A DNA stretch of 64,000 nt. Source: Chinchilla lanigera. Its lineage: Eukaryota > Chordata > Mammalia > Rodentia > Chinchillidae. Shown here piece by piece: positions 46,309 through 59,194 of the stretch. Each line of letters opens with the position of its first letter. Position 1 is the stretch's first letter. The notes under the pieces are model-generated. The model was not told the DNA's origin, did no database searches, and saw only the letters and a list, made by a program, of their open reading frames with translations. The DNA lies in the NCBI RefSeq assembly GCF_000276665.1, contig NW_004955417.1, positions 25,731,578-25,795,577 on the forward strand, given 5' to 3'. The position numbers and the translations under genes are program-made.

Positions 46309-46434
46309 TGGCCAGGTGTCGTGGTGCATGCCTGTAAACCTAGCACTCAGGAGGCTGAGGCAGAAGGATCACTGTGAGTTCAAGGTCAGCCTGGACTACA
46401 TAGTGAGACCCTGTCTCAAAAAAACAAAAAAACA
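46309..46434 (+). mobile_element. B1-like SINE
   Basis: tggccaggtgtcgtggtgca, cctgtaaacctagcactc, gctgaggcagaaggatcac, cagcctggactacatag and gagaccctgtctc, plus an A-rich tail. It has one ggtcagcctg block only, so it is the shorter form. Confidence 0.88.
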
Positions 46435-49400
46435 AGATGTGAACTCTGTCCTCACTGAGCTTCCTCTTCCATGCTGGAGGAAGAGCAAAGCACAGACACA
46501 GACAAGCAACATGAACTCTAGATCATGATGAAAAAGAAAGACAGAAACGCTGCAGAGAGAGGGGGAAGCAAGGGCATATGGAGGACCGCTGCTCCTGATA
46601 GCCAGTCAGAGACAGCCTGTCCAAGCAGCTGACATTTCAGGGGAAATGAAGATAAGAAAAGATGTGGGCTGAGAATTCCAGTCCGGGCCTGTCCAGTCCA
46701 GAGCCCTTGGGGTAGGGGGCCTGTCATGCTAAGGAGCTTACAGAGACCAGACGGCAGGAGAGGGAAGGAGGTCAGGTGGGAGACCAGCACCAGAAGGACA
46801 CTAGTGCTTGAGATTTTACCTTAAACAATGAGAACTGGTTGAGGGACAGTAAACAGGTGACAAGAGCTGGTGTGTGCTCTGAGTTGGGGGAGGACACCTC
46901 TCTTCCTTTGACTCCTCCTTGGACTTCTGTTCTGCAGTGTCTTCGGTTAGTTCCTGCGGGCTTGATGGACTCTAAGGACTGTAAGATCGTATCAGCCCTA
47001 GAGTCGTCCAGTTGGGTGGCTACACGGTGGTAACAGTGCCCCCTGACACCCAGGAGCTTGGCAGGTGCACATGCATTTTTCTCTCTGTAGCAGAAGTCAG
47101 GGCAGCTGCCCACCAGCTCTGGGCTCGCTGTACCGCACCGTTTCTGCCTTGGACACTCATTGCCACACAAGTGAAAAGAGGACATCAAGAATCACTCCTC
47201 CCAAGTAACACACATGGCTTCCGCTCATGTGACTTTCACCTAAGGAAAGCACATGACACATTTAATTTCACAGAAGTGGAGAACAACTTTCCCATGAGCT
47301 AGGAAGCAGATGAGAACCAAAAGTACAGGTGAGACACGAAAAAAGCAATCATGTCCATCTTAGCTCATTTGAGCCTCGTGAGAACCCAAGAGCTGGTCCG
47401 CTGTTATCTTACCTTCCCCAGTCAAGGGGCAGAGTATGGAAAAGTTGAAATCTTTGCCCCCAAACATGCAGTTATAATTCAAATCCAAACACTCTGCTTG
47501 AAGATATCCACTGTTAACTGGTAAGCTACTGTAACTTTCCTGTGGATAATTCTTCAATTTTAATGGCAAAAAGGATGGAAGTAGAGCTTCTGAATGTGCA
47601 GATTCGACTCTGAAGAATTCCCCGAGTCTCTTTCACATGTCTGAGTTGGGAGCAGATTACCTGCTTCCTTGTTCCCAGTTATCACCTCACACCACAGCTT
47701 GAGAAACGCCTCTTTGCACTCACTATAAATCCAGGTGAAGACTGGATTGGAAGGGTAGAGGATGCAGCATCCCATGGCTCAGGGATGGATGGTGGAGGAG
47801 CATCAGGGCCAGGGGAATCGCCGTGGATTCCTCATCAGTCAGATGCTGGGAGGATGTGACGGATCTGGGAGAACCCGGTGTAAGCCATGAAGATGGAGAC
47901 ACGTTCACCCTGCTGGGAATGCGCGTTTTGGACAGAAAGGTTGATGAGTTCAGTTTAGCCGGTAAACCGAGGATGAGGTGTTAAACAGGCAAGCTGGAGC
48001 TTGGGGGAGAAATCAGGGCTCGAGATAAATTCAGGAGTGAACGTGCGTGGGTAGCATTTGAAGGCTCTGGGCCAGAGGGGGAAGGAATGTGCTCATCTGG
48101 GAGGTCTTCTCCCTTTCGGCTTTCCCTCTTTCATTTCTGTTTATGAGAATTCTCCAGCTTGGTTATTTGTGCTGGTTTTTTATTAAACACATTCAGATAG
48201 ATCTCTCAACCAAGTATTTCACAAACTACAGCCCATTGAACCCGCTGCCAAGCCCTTAATGCATGTTCTTTCTTGTTTCTTTATCTCTGACATGCTTTTC
48301 CTTCCACTGGAAAGGAGCCTGCCCCACCTCTGATTAAAGGACTCGCTTGCACCCACACTCAAGACTCAAGGCTCCCCCTGAGATCCCCTTCCTGTGTGAC
48401 GTCTTCCCTCAGCTCCACCACAGCCACCTTGACAACTGTGACCCCAGAGTTTCTTTTTCTAGCTGATACTTCAACCTAGGAGTTCCCATGCTGTGTGCAC
48501 GCTTTAACACGTCATGAGCTTGACGTGTGACAGCTGCTCCATAAATGTGGACTACTCCTAAGGAGCTTCTCCTCCTAGAACAGTTTCGTCCATTATCTGG
48601 GACAAAGAGCACACTCCACAGTAGGAAGAATTTTCTCTAGGTAGAAGGCAGAAAGCTTGGGACACAGGAACACTACCTGAAAATCAAAGATCAGCTCCTA
48701 TTGAAGCTCAGAAATTTAGTTCTGTTACAGTTTTCAGGATGACAGGAAGTCTTGTCTTCAAGTGTATTCGTTCGCATGCTCATGCTCTCACTCAGCTCTC
48801 CATGCACGCACCTCTCCATCCATCAGGGTTTTAGTTGGCAACTACAATGAGCTCAGCCGTGGCTTGGGCGCTGGCGCTGCACGGGAACCTCATCTGTAGG
48901 AGCTCCCTAACTTCCTGCTCTGAGATCAGCCAGGAAAGAGAGCTTAGACCACATTCTGGGAGATTCTCTATCCCACACTAAGATGTGCAGATTTCTACCT
49001 GTAGGCAACGAGAACTCAGTGGATGTTTCAAAGCAGAGGAGTGACTTGCCTGGAGCTACTTTTAGGAGTGCAATTTTGATCATGTACAAGATAGGGGTGG
49101 GGTGAAAAGCACTTAATGAAGACCTCCCATGGACTAGCTTCCATTCTGGGCACTTTATATCAAGTTGATTTGCACATATTAAAGTAAGCATTCCCTTTAT
49201 TACAGATATTGGAATACACAAAGTAATACATCTGAGTTTACACATAGACAACAAGAATTTTAAATCCAATGGGCTTGTTGGCCAGCTGTACACGCCCTTG
49301 TCTGTCTTCACGGTGTTGCCTGCTAGTGCGGCTCAGGGAGAGATCTGGACCCCAGCAGTGCAGTGTGGGAGTGGGGAGTAAGAGAAGACTCAGTTTTGGG

Positions 49401-51324
49401 GGCTGCTGAGGAAGCACTTCAGGCAGAGCTCGATGCTGCTGGGATGTGGAGAAAGCACACGCAGGAGGTGAGACGCTCTGTGATTTCAAGGTTGGCAGAT
49501 CTGGTAAGAGGCGATCTCACAAGTGAGGCAGAAACTTGAGGAGGGACAGAAAACGGTTTTAGAATGGAATGTTGGCCATGAGATTTTTTCCATTTTCTTT
49601 CCAAAGTCCATGATGAGTAGCAGACAGGGACTTCAGAGAAATGAAACAGGGTGGAATGATTGGGATGACTAATTCGGGCTGAGCATGCAGTCAGGGCTGA
49701 ACTCCTTTGGGCCTGTCCCCACCAGGAAGGGCCACTCTCTTGCAGAATGGAAGTTTCCAAGCTATGAAGCAAAATATTTGGTTTTTAAAAAAATCGTAAC
49801 TTTTCATTCTAATCTGATGTGGCGTTGGAGACACTGACGGAAGGGCTCATTTGTGCTGGCCTCACTCAGCGCTTACAGAATTCCTTGGCCACAAAACCCT
49901 GGTCTTTCTATACTCTTTAGGATAAGTATCTCAACAATTAAGCAATTTATATACTTGTGGGAGTTTTGCATTATTCATCTGATTAAATAATTTCACTAGA
50001 AATTTGGGCAACACAGAACATCCAAATGAACCATGAAATGAGAAAAAGCAAGTAGCAGAACAGTATCTGCACTACTTATTATTCTGTTCATCTCTCCATC
50101 TTGTAAATTGAGATGGATAAATTCCAAATGCTTCACAGGGGTTGCCTCCTGAGTTCTGGATTGCAGGAACTTTGATTTTTCAAATCCTTCATTTCACTTA
50201 CCATTAATATTTCTATGCTGTTTAAAAATACTTTGCAGCTAGTGTATGCTTTCAGAAGCTCAAGATGTTACTGTAAAATGGTGTGAGATTTTAGAATAAA
50301 ATTCTGCTCTGTAAAATAACCTATTAACTTTTTAATATCATCATCAGAACCAATGATAGGGAATAAGTGAATATTCTATAATGTGCATATTTTAATACTG
50401 TAGCTCATATTCTAATAGTCTAAATATTTTAGAAGCATGGTAGCCAATGATCATTTGAAAAGCATAATCAAAGCAGTGAAATGTTACTACTAGGAGTGGT
50501 ATAATGATTCTCTTATTTTGGTAGCATTTATAAGTAAACAAATGCTACTAATGGTTCAGTTTTTCTTGGTACCTAACTATGCAATAAAAAACATATGCTG
50601 ACATGAGTAACCATGTTGGTTTTGTTTCTTCGTTTAATTTCATTTTATTTTATTGATTAAAAAAATCCATGACCAATCAGCAAAGTCTATTTGTACTAAC
50701 CTAACTTCAAAGAAGAGTTATAATGAGACCCAGAGCAGTAGAAATATTTTTAAGATCCAGAATGAATTCTGAATAGTAACGAAACAATCATAATGAATAA
50801 ATCAGAAAAGAGAAGTATAATTACTGAAGACATTTATCTTTATTTTTCACTGTCTTATTCCCAGGCCCAAATTCTATGAAACCTGATCAAATGTCTCCCT
50901 GACTATTCTCTAAAACTATGTCATAAAGTCATTAACATCAGCTGAGCTTTCCCTATGAGAAAGCATTAGGGTTCAAATGTGCTTTATTTCTGAGTAGATG
51001 TTTGAAAGAGAATTTGGTTTTCTGCAAACTCATGTATTTTTACTTTACCTGTCCTTTTTCATACGCACATTCTCTTAGGTCTTTGAACTCAGGAGTTGGG
51101 AGGCAGGAAGGATTGAATTTCACAAATAAAAGTTCTTTCCACAAATATTCCTGTTATCAGATTTGGACACCACCAGGAGATGTCACCCCGGGCGGCCTGC
51201 TGTGATCCCTGGAGTGGCGCCACAGGTCTGTCTCTGATTCCTCTCCCCAGGGGACTTCGTCTTATCACCAGCAGAGCCACAGCTCTGGGGACCGAGCAAA
51301 AGAAAAGCAAAAAAATGGATACAG

Positions 51325-51404
51325 GGCTGGGGATACAGCTCGGTGGTGCAGAGCCTGCCTGGCAAGTGCAAGGTCATGAGTTCTGCTCTTGGTACCAACA
51401 AAAG
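51325..51404 (+). mobile_element. ID-type SINE with 14-bp TSD
   Basis: ggctggggatacagctcgg, tgcagagcctgcctggcaag and gtcatgagttctgctcttgg, plus an A-rich tail. aaaaatggatacag is present on both sides (51311-51324 and 51405-51418). The perfect duplication suggests a fairly recent insertion. Confidence 0.93.
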
Positions 51405-51952
51405 AAAAATGGATACAGTTCAGCAGCTGACTGTGCACATGTCAGTAACAGGTTGCTGGTGTTTGAGAGGAGTTTGCCTTTCTTTCCATGAAATTGCTAC
51501 CATCCTTGGAACTGCTACCGTCATTCCTGTGTATGGGTGCTTTCTAAAGGAGCTCAACCTACACTTGCGCAGCCAAAGACAGTGTTCGAAGACGAGAAGT
51601 GACAGAAGTGACCATGAGCACAGCACTCACCCAGAGGCTTGGCAGTGTGGAAATGGGCTGATAGTTTCTGTTGTCACATGACTAGATAGCTGCACAAGGA
51701 CAGTTCTGGTCACCAGGAAGACTGCAGCTTGTGTTCCAGCTCTGCATCTGAACATTAACCCCCTAAACAGTGTTGATGCTACGCCTATCAAAGCTGGTAG
51801 TGTCCAGCAATCTTGGAAGCAATTGCCTGCTTTGTCACTCATCAAGCACCTATGAGATGTGATAAAAAAATATGGTGGATATTTAAATTCTAGAATTATC
51901 ACAGTAAAAGACACATGGGGGTGAATCCCCCTCAAAATATTTCTGCCTCACC

Positions 51953-52112
51953 TTTGTTTTTTTTTGTCTTTTTGAGACAGGGTCTCACTATGCAGTTTAG
52001 GCTGTCCTTGAACTCACTTATGTAGCATAGACTGGCCTTGAACTCACAAAGACCTTTCTGCCTCAGTCTCCTGAGTGCTGGGATTACAGCTGTGTGCCAC
52101 CACGTGCAGTGC
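51953..52112 (-). mobile_element. B1-like SINE, antisense
   Basis: On plus: a T-rich tail, ttgagacagggtctcactat, two ccttgaactca blocks, ctgcctcagtctcctgagtg, ctgggattacagctgtgtg and ccaccacgtgcagtgc. Confidence 0.88.
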
Positions 52113-54149
52113 ACCTCACTTTGAACACACTGATCCCTTCATTCTTGCCATCTGGGGAAGCAGCTCTGGAAGACTTCTTTCAGGAGTGTTTTAGTCACAC
52201 TGCCATAGCTGCCTCGAGGTCCTGAATTAATTAAAAATGCTGACTTTTCATGGTCATTTTGACTTTGGGGAAGAGCCAGAAGTCACACAGTGAATAAGGT
52301 AGACAAAGATACATGATAATGCTTGTATGAGCCTACCTTTCTGTTGCATGGCACTTGATAGCAGCATTCACTAAATTTTTGATCGCACCTCATGAAGAAA
52401 CTCATGAAGGAGGACTTCCAGAACTGCTTCAGAAAGGGGCAAGAACAATGGGATGAGTAGGCTGAAAGTGAGAGGGAGGATTTTGAGAGGTAATAGCAGC
52501 AATGTGTCTTTCATGTAGTAAATTACTTTTTAATATAAACATTCATCATGTAGTTTGATCACCCCTTTATATTAGCTTGGAGCTGCTGTCTAGGCATTCC
52601 TCCCTTAACTCATTGAAGTCAGACTTCTCATCTCCACAGCTCAGGTATTAGCAAAGAGTCACTCATGTGCAGGTCACGGTGAAATTCACACTGGCTGCTG
52701 TGGCTGAGGCTGGTTAGTTACAGTGGAGTCCAAAGCAGTTCGCATTTCCCAGCCTCCTCAGTGTGGCTCTGTGACATGTTCTCTCCTGCAAAAGGCAGAG
52801 TTGGCTTTGGAGTCAGGAAGTGAAGGAGTGCAGTGTCCTCCACCTGCTGCCGTCCCATTTGACATCGGATGCAGAGGGCACCAAGGTCGTAAGGAGGCTG
52901 GAGCCCTAACGTGGCAGGAGCTGGTCTTCCAGATGACTTTGGGGAAGGCCAGTGACTGGTCAGGAACAACTCAGTGTATTGTGACATGAACAAAGAATAA
53001 ACTTGGAATGCATAACAGCCCAGAACTGTGTATGTGTTATATTAGCTGGCATTACCGTGGCTAATAAAGCTGTCACCGCTCATGCAGCAAGTGTTTATTA
53101 TGGACCTAAAACGTGCCGAGCATTCTTTTCAATGTTTCCATGAGTCAGGAACTGTGCTGAGGGCTGGGGACACTCACATAGACCCAGACCCATTGATTTG
53201 CTCTCAATAAGCCTAACCTGTCCCTGTAAGAATATGTAATCATAACACAGTAAGGGGCTGGCTAGCACACATGCATATACAGGCATCAGAGACAGAAAGG
53301 GCAAATAAACACCTAAGGACCATCAATAACAACAGGTGAGTGAGACATGGTGGAGACAGGGGAGGTAGGGCAGAGCTGAGGGAATTTTTCCAAGTACGAA
53401 AAAAAAAACCCAGAAGAATGAGGATGTGATTGGGAATTACCAATGTTAAAGAAGAATGGGAATGTGAAGTCAAATTTAGGAGTGGATAGAGATGAGGGTG
53501 GAGAGGTGGGATTAGGGAAAACTCAGTGTTAGCAGCCTTGCTACAGTGTAGGGATTTTACACCAGGTGATAAAGAATCTGCATTTTGCTTTGGGAGTAAT
53601 AAGATGCTATGCCTGACTTCAATGCAAGGATGGCCTACAGCGTGCCTCAGCTTGGGTTCTCCAAAAGATGGAATATAAAACGGGAATGTTTGTGCAGGAA
53701 GTTTACTTGGGAGGTGGTCCAAAGGTGTCGCAGTGAGGGAACAGAGCTGTTGAGATGGAACACAGACAAGCCAACATCAGATACTTGGTCAGGGGCGGTG
53801 CTAGAGGCAGTGGGATTCAGCCCCACTATGACCTCTGGGAAGTGAGGAGTGTTTTTACAGAATTGTTCCCCTGGATTGGAGGCTGAAGCTTTCCCTCTGA
53901 CTCCTGGACCCATCTGGTTGAGCTGTGATCTCTAAGGTACTAGCATCTAACCTTGCGTGCCATCTTGGTATGAGGGGTGCTGTATTGATATGGGGGGGTG
54001 CCACCTTAGTATGGGAGTCCTCTGAGGCAGAGCACAGGGGTCTCTGCGTAAATGGGAGACAGTTCAGGCAGCAGAGATGAGTCTCTCCTCGGGATAGCCC
54101 AGCAGAGCTCTGGCTGATGCCACAGGTGAGCAGAAGGGCTCTGTATCAA

Positions 54150-54730
54150 GGGTGTAGACATTCAAGTCTTAAAGACAAGTCAGAAGGCATTTGCAAGTTA
54201 TTGTGTACATTGGCGCTATGCTGCAGGGGTGAAGTGAAATGTATTCCTGGCCTGCTTTAGGAACTTGGAGTACATGGCCAAACGGGACACACGAAAACCT
54301 CTAACCATTCTGAGCTTGTATTCTAGAGGGAGTGGCAGAATACAGACAAGAAGCCTAGGAAGTAAGTGGTAATGTACAGAAGAAAGACGCAGGCACTATG
54401 GGAAGTAAATGTAAGCAGCTGGTGCAGTGAAAGGGGGTGGGCTGTCATTTTTAGCGACGTGGACAGCAGGCTTTGGAGGACATAACATTTGAGCCAGGAC
54501 TTGAAGGAGTCAAAGGAGGGAGCCATGAGGGAGGATGCTGAGGAAGACTGTGGGCCTATGAGGGGAGGATCCTCATCAGGGAGTCAGTGGCACTATGTGG
54601 ACAGAGCAGAGAGAGCATTGCAGGAGATAGACTCAGAGCCATGACTAGGCTAGATATATATTGGACTGTAGGCTGTTGTGTAAACATGGCTTTTACTCTG
54701 AGATAAGTGGGAAATATGGAAATCATTTAA
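54150..54730 (+). mobile_element. ancient interspersed repeat, family unassigned
   Basis: Phrases such as gagcttgtattctagaggg, catttgagccaggacttga, aaggagtcaaagga and gagcattgcaggagat resemble a widespread old mammalian repeat. I could not name it with confidence. Similar text occurs at 53085-53320. Confidence 0.35.
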
Positions 54731-54737
54731 AATCTTC

Positions 54738-55190
54738 AAGTTTGTAGCAGCACAATCATGATAGCTAAACCTTGGAAGTGGCCTATATGTCCATCAACAG
54801 ATAAATGGAATGAAAATGTCTTATTTAATATAAAATAGAGTATTACTCTGCCATAAAGAAGGATAAAAGGGAGGCATTTGTAGGAAAATGGAGGCACCTT
54901 GAGACCATCATGTTAAGTGAAATAAACCGGACACACGAGTTTAAATATTGCATGGTTTCTTTTGTGTGAGAAACCCAAAATATAAATAAAGAGCAAAATA
55001 AAAGACAGCTAACAGGAAGTGGGAAGGTAGATGTTTCTCAAAAGGGGACGGGACCAAGAGATGGGGGGGAGGGTGGAAGGGGAGAGAAAGGGGAGGCAAG
55101 AAGAACAAAGATGAGTTATCTACATGCAACGACCCCCAAGAGGAACATGACCATCGTGCACTGCAAACACAGAGTAACGCAAAATAAAAA
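54738..55190 (+). mobile_element. LINE-1 3' end
   Basis: tggcctatatgtccatcaac, ataaaatagagtattactc, gccataaagaaggataaaa, gagaccatcatgttaagtga and aaataaaccggacacacga, then a purine-rich 3' UTR ending acgcaaaataaaaatcg. It is 5'-truncated. Confidence 0.87.
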
Positions 55191-56099
55191 TCGAGAAAGC
55201 CTGAGGGAATCTAAGAGAGAAAGAAAAAGGAAAACCTAATGGAGAAACTAAGGATTTCTCACTCTTTGCATTAATTTCAAAAGGAGCAAAAAGGAGCAAG
55301 GCAATGGGGAAGGGCAGCTGACCACAAAGCGGGATGAAGAAAAAAAATCATTAAGAGGGGGAAGTGGTGGCATTTTGAGTGCTGTAAAAACGCTCAGGCA
55401 CAGAGATGTTGATGTGGGCGTGGCCATCTCCCATGGGCGTCCACACTTCCGGCCTGCCTGGGCCACCTGAGCGGAGAGGAATTGTCTTGGGCCACATGTA
55501 AATATGTAATATAATTCATGTGTGGAAGCAATGAATCTATGAATTTATTTTTCATATTCGTATCAGACCATTAATGCAGAAGAGGGCAAGCAGGCAAGTG
55601 GTCCACAGTCTGTGGTTAGACACTCTCACTACCTTGCCTGGGGCAAGAAGAAGAGGTTGGCCAAGTAGAAGTCTTAGACATTTGATCCCGAGGTAGTTGT
55701 GTGGTGAGGAGGTGACCGGCAGCCTGGTCTCCTCCCCTGCAGTGTGGGCAGGGCCTGTGTCTGGCTTGGTGATGGACTGGATGTGGTTCCACTATTCACT
55801 GTCAAAGCCCTCATTTTGCTAGAGGTCCTTTCTAGCCTCCTCACTGGCACGAAGCGAGTGGTTAGGTGGGAAGGCCTGTGTGACCAGGTTGCTTTCTTCT
55901 CCAGGCTGCATTCTCCAACAGACAACCTGCAAGAGCCTCCACCTGAGGCCAGCAAGGAAATGAGACCCTCAGTGCTATAAAGAGTGGGAAATGAATTCCA
56001 CCAGCACAAGAATGGACCTGATCATGGACTCTTACAACACTCCATCAAGCACTTTGCTGAGTCACCTTTCCACCTCGGGATTAAGTAACCAACACATAC

Positions 56100-56265
56100 A
56101 AGGTAGAGGAGAAATATTCACACTGGATCGTGGATTCTGAGATTTTAGTCCAGGTTTTCCTGGCTCCCAGGCAGAAACAGCGTGGTGGAAGGGCATGGCG
56201 GAAGGAAAGCTGCTCACTATGGCAGCCAGGAAACAGAGAGCACGAAGAGCCCAAGAGGACACCCA
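56100..56265 (-). mobile_element. MaLR-like LTR fragment, antisense
   Basis: cagcgtggtggaagggcatg, gcggaaggaaagctgctcac and tggcagccaggaaacagaga recur in the neighbouring LTR and at 21629-22006. The next LTR copy begins within a few bases. Confidence 0.55.
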
Positions 56266-56269
56266 CAAC

Positions 56270-56607
56270 TTAAAGGAGGAGAGGTTTAGTTTGGCTCACA
56301 GTTTGTAGAGGTTTAGTCCATAGTCAGTGGGCTCCAAGGCGGGATGGCCTGGCATCACCGAGGAGAAACAGTCTATGGCAGGGCAGGCAAGAAGCAGACA
56401 GCGATCAAGGAAAGAGGAAGGGAGATAGACCCTTCCAGGCCACGCCCCCAGGGACCCACTTCCTCGAGCCAGGCTTCATCTCCCAACACCATATTTAGCT
56501 ACAAGCTCATCGCTGGTGAGTATCATGCCTCCAAAATCCAGTCACCTCCCAAAAGCCCCACCTATCCGTGCACGAGCCTCTGGGAGAGCATCTAGATAGA
56601 AACCATG
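56270..56607 (-). mobile_element. MaLR-like LTR, antisense
   Basis: cttaaaggaggagaggttta, ttggctcacagtttgtag, cccttccaggccacgccccc, ccacttcctcgagccaggc, cccaaaagccccacc and agaaaccatgacc follow the same order as the solo LTR at 21629-22006. Confidence 0.7.
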
Positions 56608-59104
56608 ACCACGATCCAATCTCCTCTCTAGAAGTCTTGTTATCCAGGCAGATTGATAATTGCTGTTAACCCTTACACCCTTCCTGGCCAGCACCTTGCC
56701 TGTAGGCTTCAGAGAGCCCACCTACCCCATGGCCAGATTCTGACCCACAGAAACAGGGAGGTAGCTAAGATGACTCACAAGCTGGATACGGCAGATTCAG
56801 AGGGGAGGATAAATTGAAGATGTATTCCAAACTTAATCTAATTTAGCTTATATGTTTATTATCTGCCATTCTTCACTCAGATGTAGCTCTGTGACAGGAG
56901 GGAACTCGGTTTTACTTATACAGGAGTATGGATCTCAAGCCCTTTAAAAACTGTTCTAAGCATCTAGGGTTGGGACATAAATGTTGGTTGAATGACAGTG
57001 AAACCCAGCAGCTGGTCCCCTGTTAATACAGACTGGTGAACTGGCTGCTTAGCCACTGCTTCCAAGGCGTAGGCTTCCAGGTCAGATTTTCTAAAGAATA
57101 CACATATTCACCTTCCCCATGATTTACTGGCTTTGCCTACACACCGTGCTGGTAGCAGTACACAAACAGTAAAATGTCTGGTAACGCTCTTCTAACAAGC
57201 TAGACAAATATTTTATTTGGACTGTGTGCATTTGCCAAAAAGTAAAGACAGATGCTTTATACTCCGAATTTCCTCTAAATAGCCAGACTCCTTTTAGTTT
57301 TGCGATTGCTAAAGGAGACACCAAAAGCATCATCATTTTGCAGTCTTGATTCACAGTGATTTATGTGGGCCGATGAGCTGGGCATTGGTGACATTGCCAA
57401 TAAAGTGCAGGTGGCCCGCCTCAACCAGACACCGCAGACTTTAACAGGTATTAACTTCGGAATGGAAGGGTTGGGGAAGCAGAGTTAAATCTTGAAGTAA
57501 AGATTTGTTTGAAATCAAGGAGGTTTCAAATGAGTGTCTCTGCAGAGGTCCTGTTGGTGCTCTCTTTGTGTGGAAAACACACCCTCACTTGTGGGCAGGC
57601 AGCCTTCTAAAAGCTGGCCCTCAGGTGGAGCAGACCACCTGTTTGACTGTCATGCATCTCAGGGTTAGCCTTCTGAGGTGAAGCCCCGAGAGACAGCAAT
57701 GCTGCAAAACTACTCAGTTCTCTGGTGTTCAGTGTTTTGGGCAGAGGAAGAGAAATACCATTTCTCTGCAAGAGCTCGCACTTAAGCTGAAGCGAAGCCT
57801 CAGTGTCTGTCTTGGAAAATCCCTCCCTTCTTCAGCAGGGTCTGATCCAATCCAAACCCCATACTGTAGGATTTGGCAGCCAAATCCCTCCCGGGGCTGC
57901 TAGGCCTTGCAGATTTAGACCCTGCTACCTGTTCCACGGAAGGGTTTGTAGCCAGGAGACCTGGACACTTAATGTTGCTCTTGGTGGAGTGTGCCGCTGA
58001 CCCTCTTCTCCAGAAGGTAGAAAAACAAACCGGTGAATGCAGCACAGAAACGAGCTGAGGAACATGCATAGTGACAATGTCTAGATCTGGCTTGGAAAGA
58101 GTCATCAGTAAAGGACAGGAACTGCAGTCAGAATCTGGTAGCAGTAACTTACATGCGTTTGCTGGAAAACCTCCATCATTCACATTAAATCTTTTAAGTA
58201 AAACAAAACTCCACCCTCCAAGGACTTTTAAAGATGGCAGCAACGCTTCGTTACCACGAATTCAGGCCTCTGAACCAGTGCATGGCTCGGTTCATCTAAA
58301 CCAAGAGACATTTAGAATCTCATCCATCACGGGTCTTGGTTGTCGTCTTAGTTCAGAGTAGGAATTTGGCTGGAGCAGTGAAACTCCGGGCAAAGGATGG
58401 CTGTAAAGACCTGCTTGTAAGCTGGGTTTATCTTGCCCTGCTGCTGAGTCTTGATGGAACCCCTGAGATGGTCTAATGCCTGCTGAGGATAACACTCTGC
58501 CCAGTGCTGTCAGGCCCATGTCGGAGGTCCCCCACCACGGTGGAGGGCTCACACAGCATCTCCCCTGAGGCCAGATCTGCTGGGGCTGGGGAGCGAGTGA
58601 CGCTGACTTTGGGGAGAGGCGACCGCGGTTCTCAACGTCACACATTTCTAATGAATGAAGGAATGCTAGGGCGCACCCAGCGCTATTCTGACAAGAGCAG
58701 CGAGGAATGGCCCTGCACACACCACGGGAAATTTCCAGCTATGTAAGTGGTCACGGCTTTTTGGGTGCAATGGAATGATGGGAAGATGGCTGTAGCCTAT
58801 TGTCTGGATTTTCATTTCCGTGAACTGGCCCAAACCAGAAATCCAACTCTTACTGTTTGAAGTGCCCCCTCTCATGACGCAGGGGTCTGTGTGGACCCAG
58901 AAGAGGCTGGATGACAGTGACATTTGCAGCTATCTTCAATGACTGCAGTGCCTTCTGGGTGTCAGTTCTCTCGAGAGCAGGTGATTATTTGGGTTATATA
59001 AGTGCTCGATTCTTTCTAGTGTTGTCGCCTAGGTTTCCAAGGTGCTCATATTGGTCCCAAGAGCTATCACAATACATTTTCTCCTGTTTCAAAACCTTGT
59101 CATA

Positions 59105-59194
59105 TGGGCCAAATATAGCTCAGTGGCGTAAGCCCCTGCCTGGCAAGCACAAGGTCCTGAGTTCAATTCCCAGTACCAAAAAACAAAACAAAAC
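59105..59194 (+). mobile_element. ID-type SINE with 14-bp TSD
   Basis: gggccaaatatagctcagtg, cccctgcctggcaagcac and cctgagttcaattcccagta, plus an (A)C-rich tail. aaaaccttgtcata flanks it at 59091-59104 and 59195-59208. Confidence 0.93.

Noticed and set aside
58292..58720. 142-codon minus-strand frame in the intergenic interval
   Set aside because: No recognisable domain, no flanking exons or poly(A) signal, and overlapping frames on plus.
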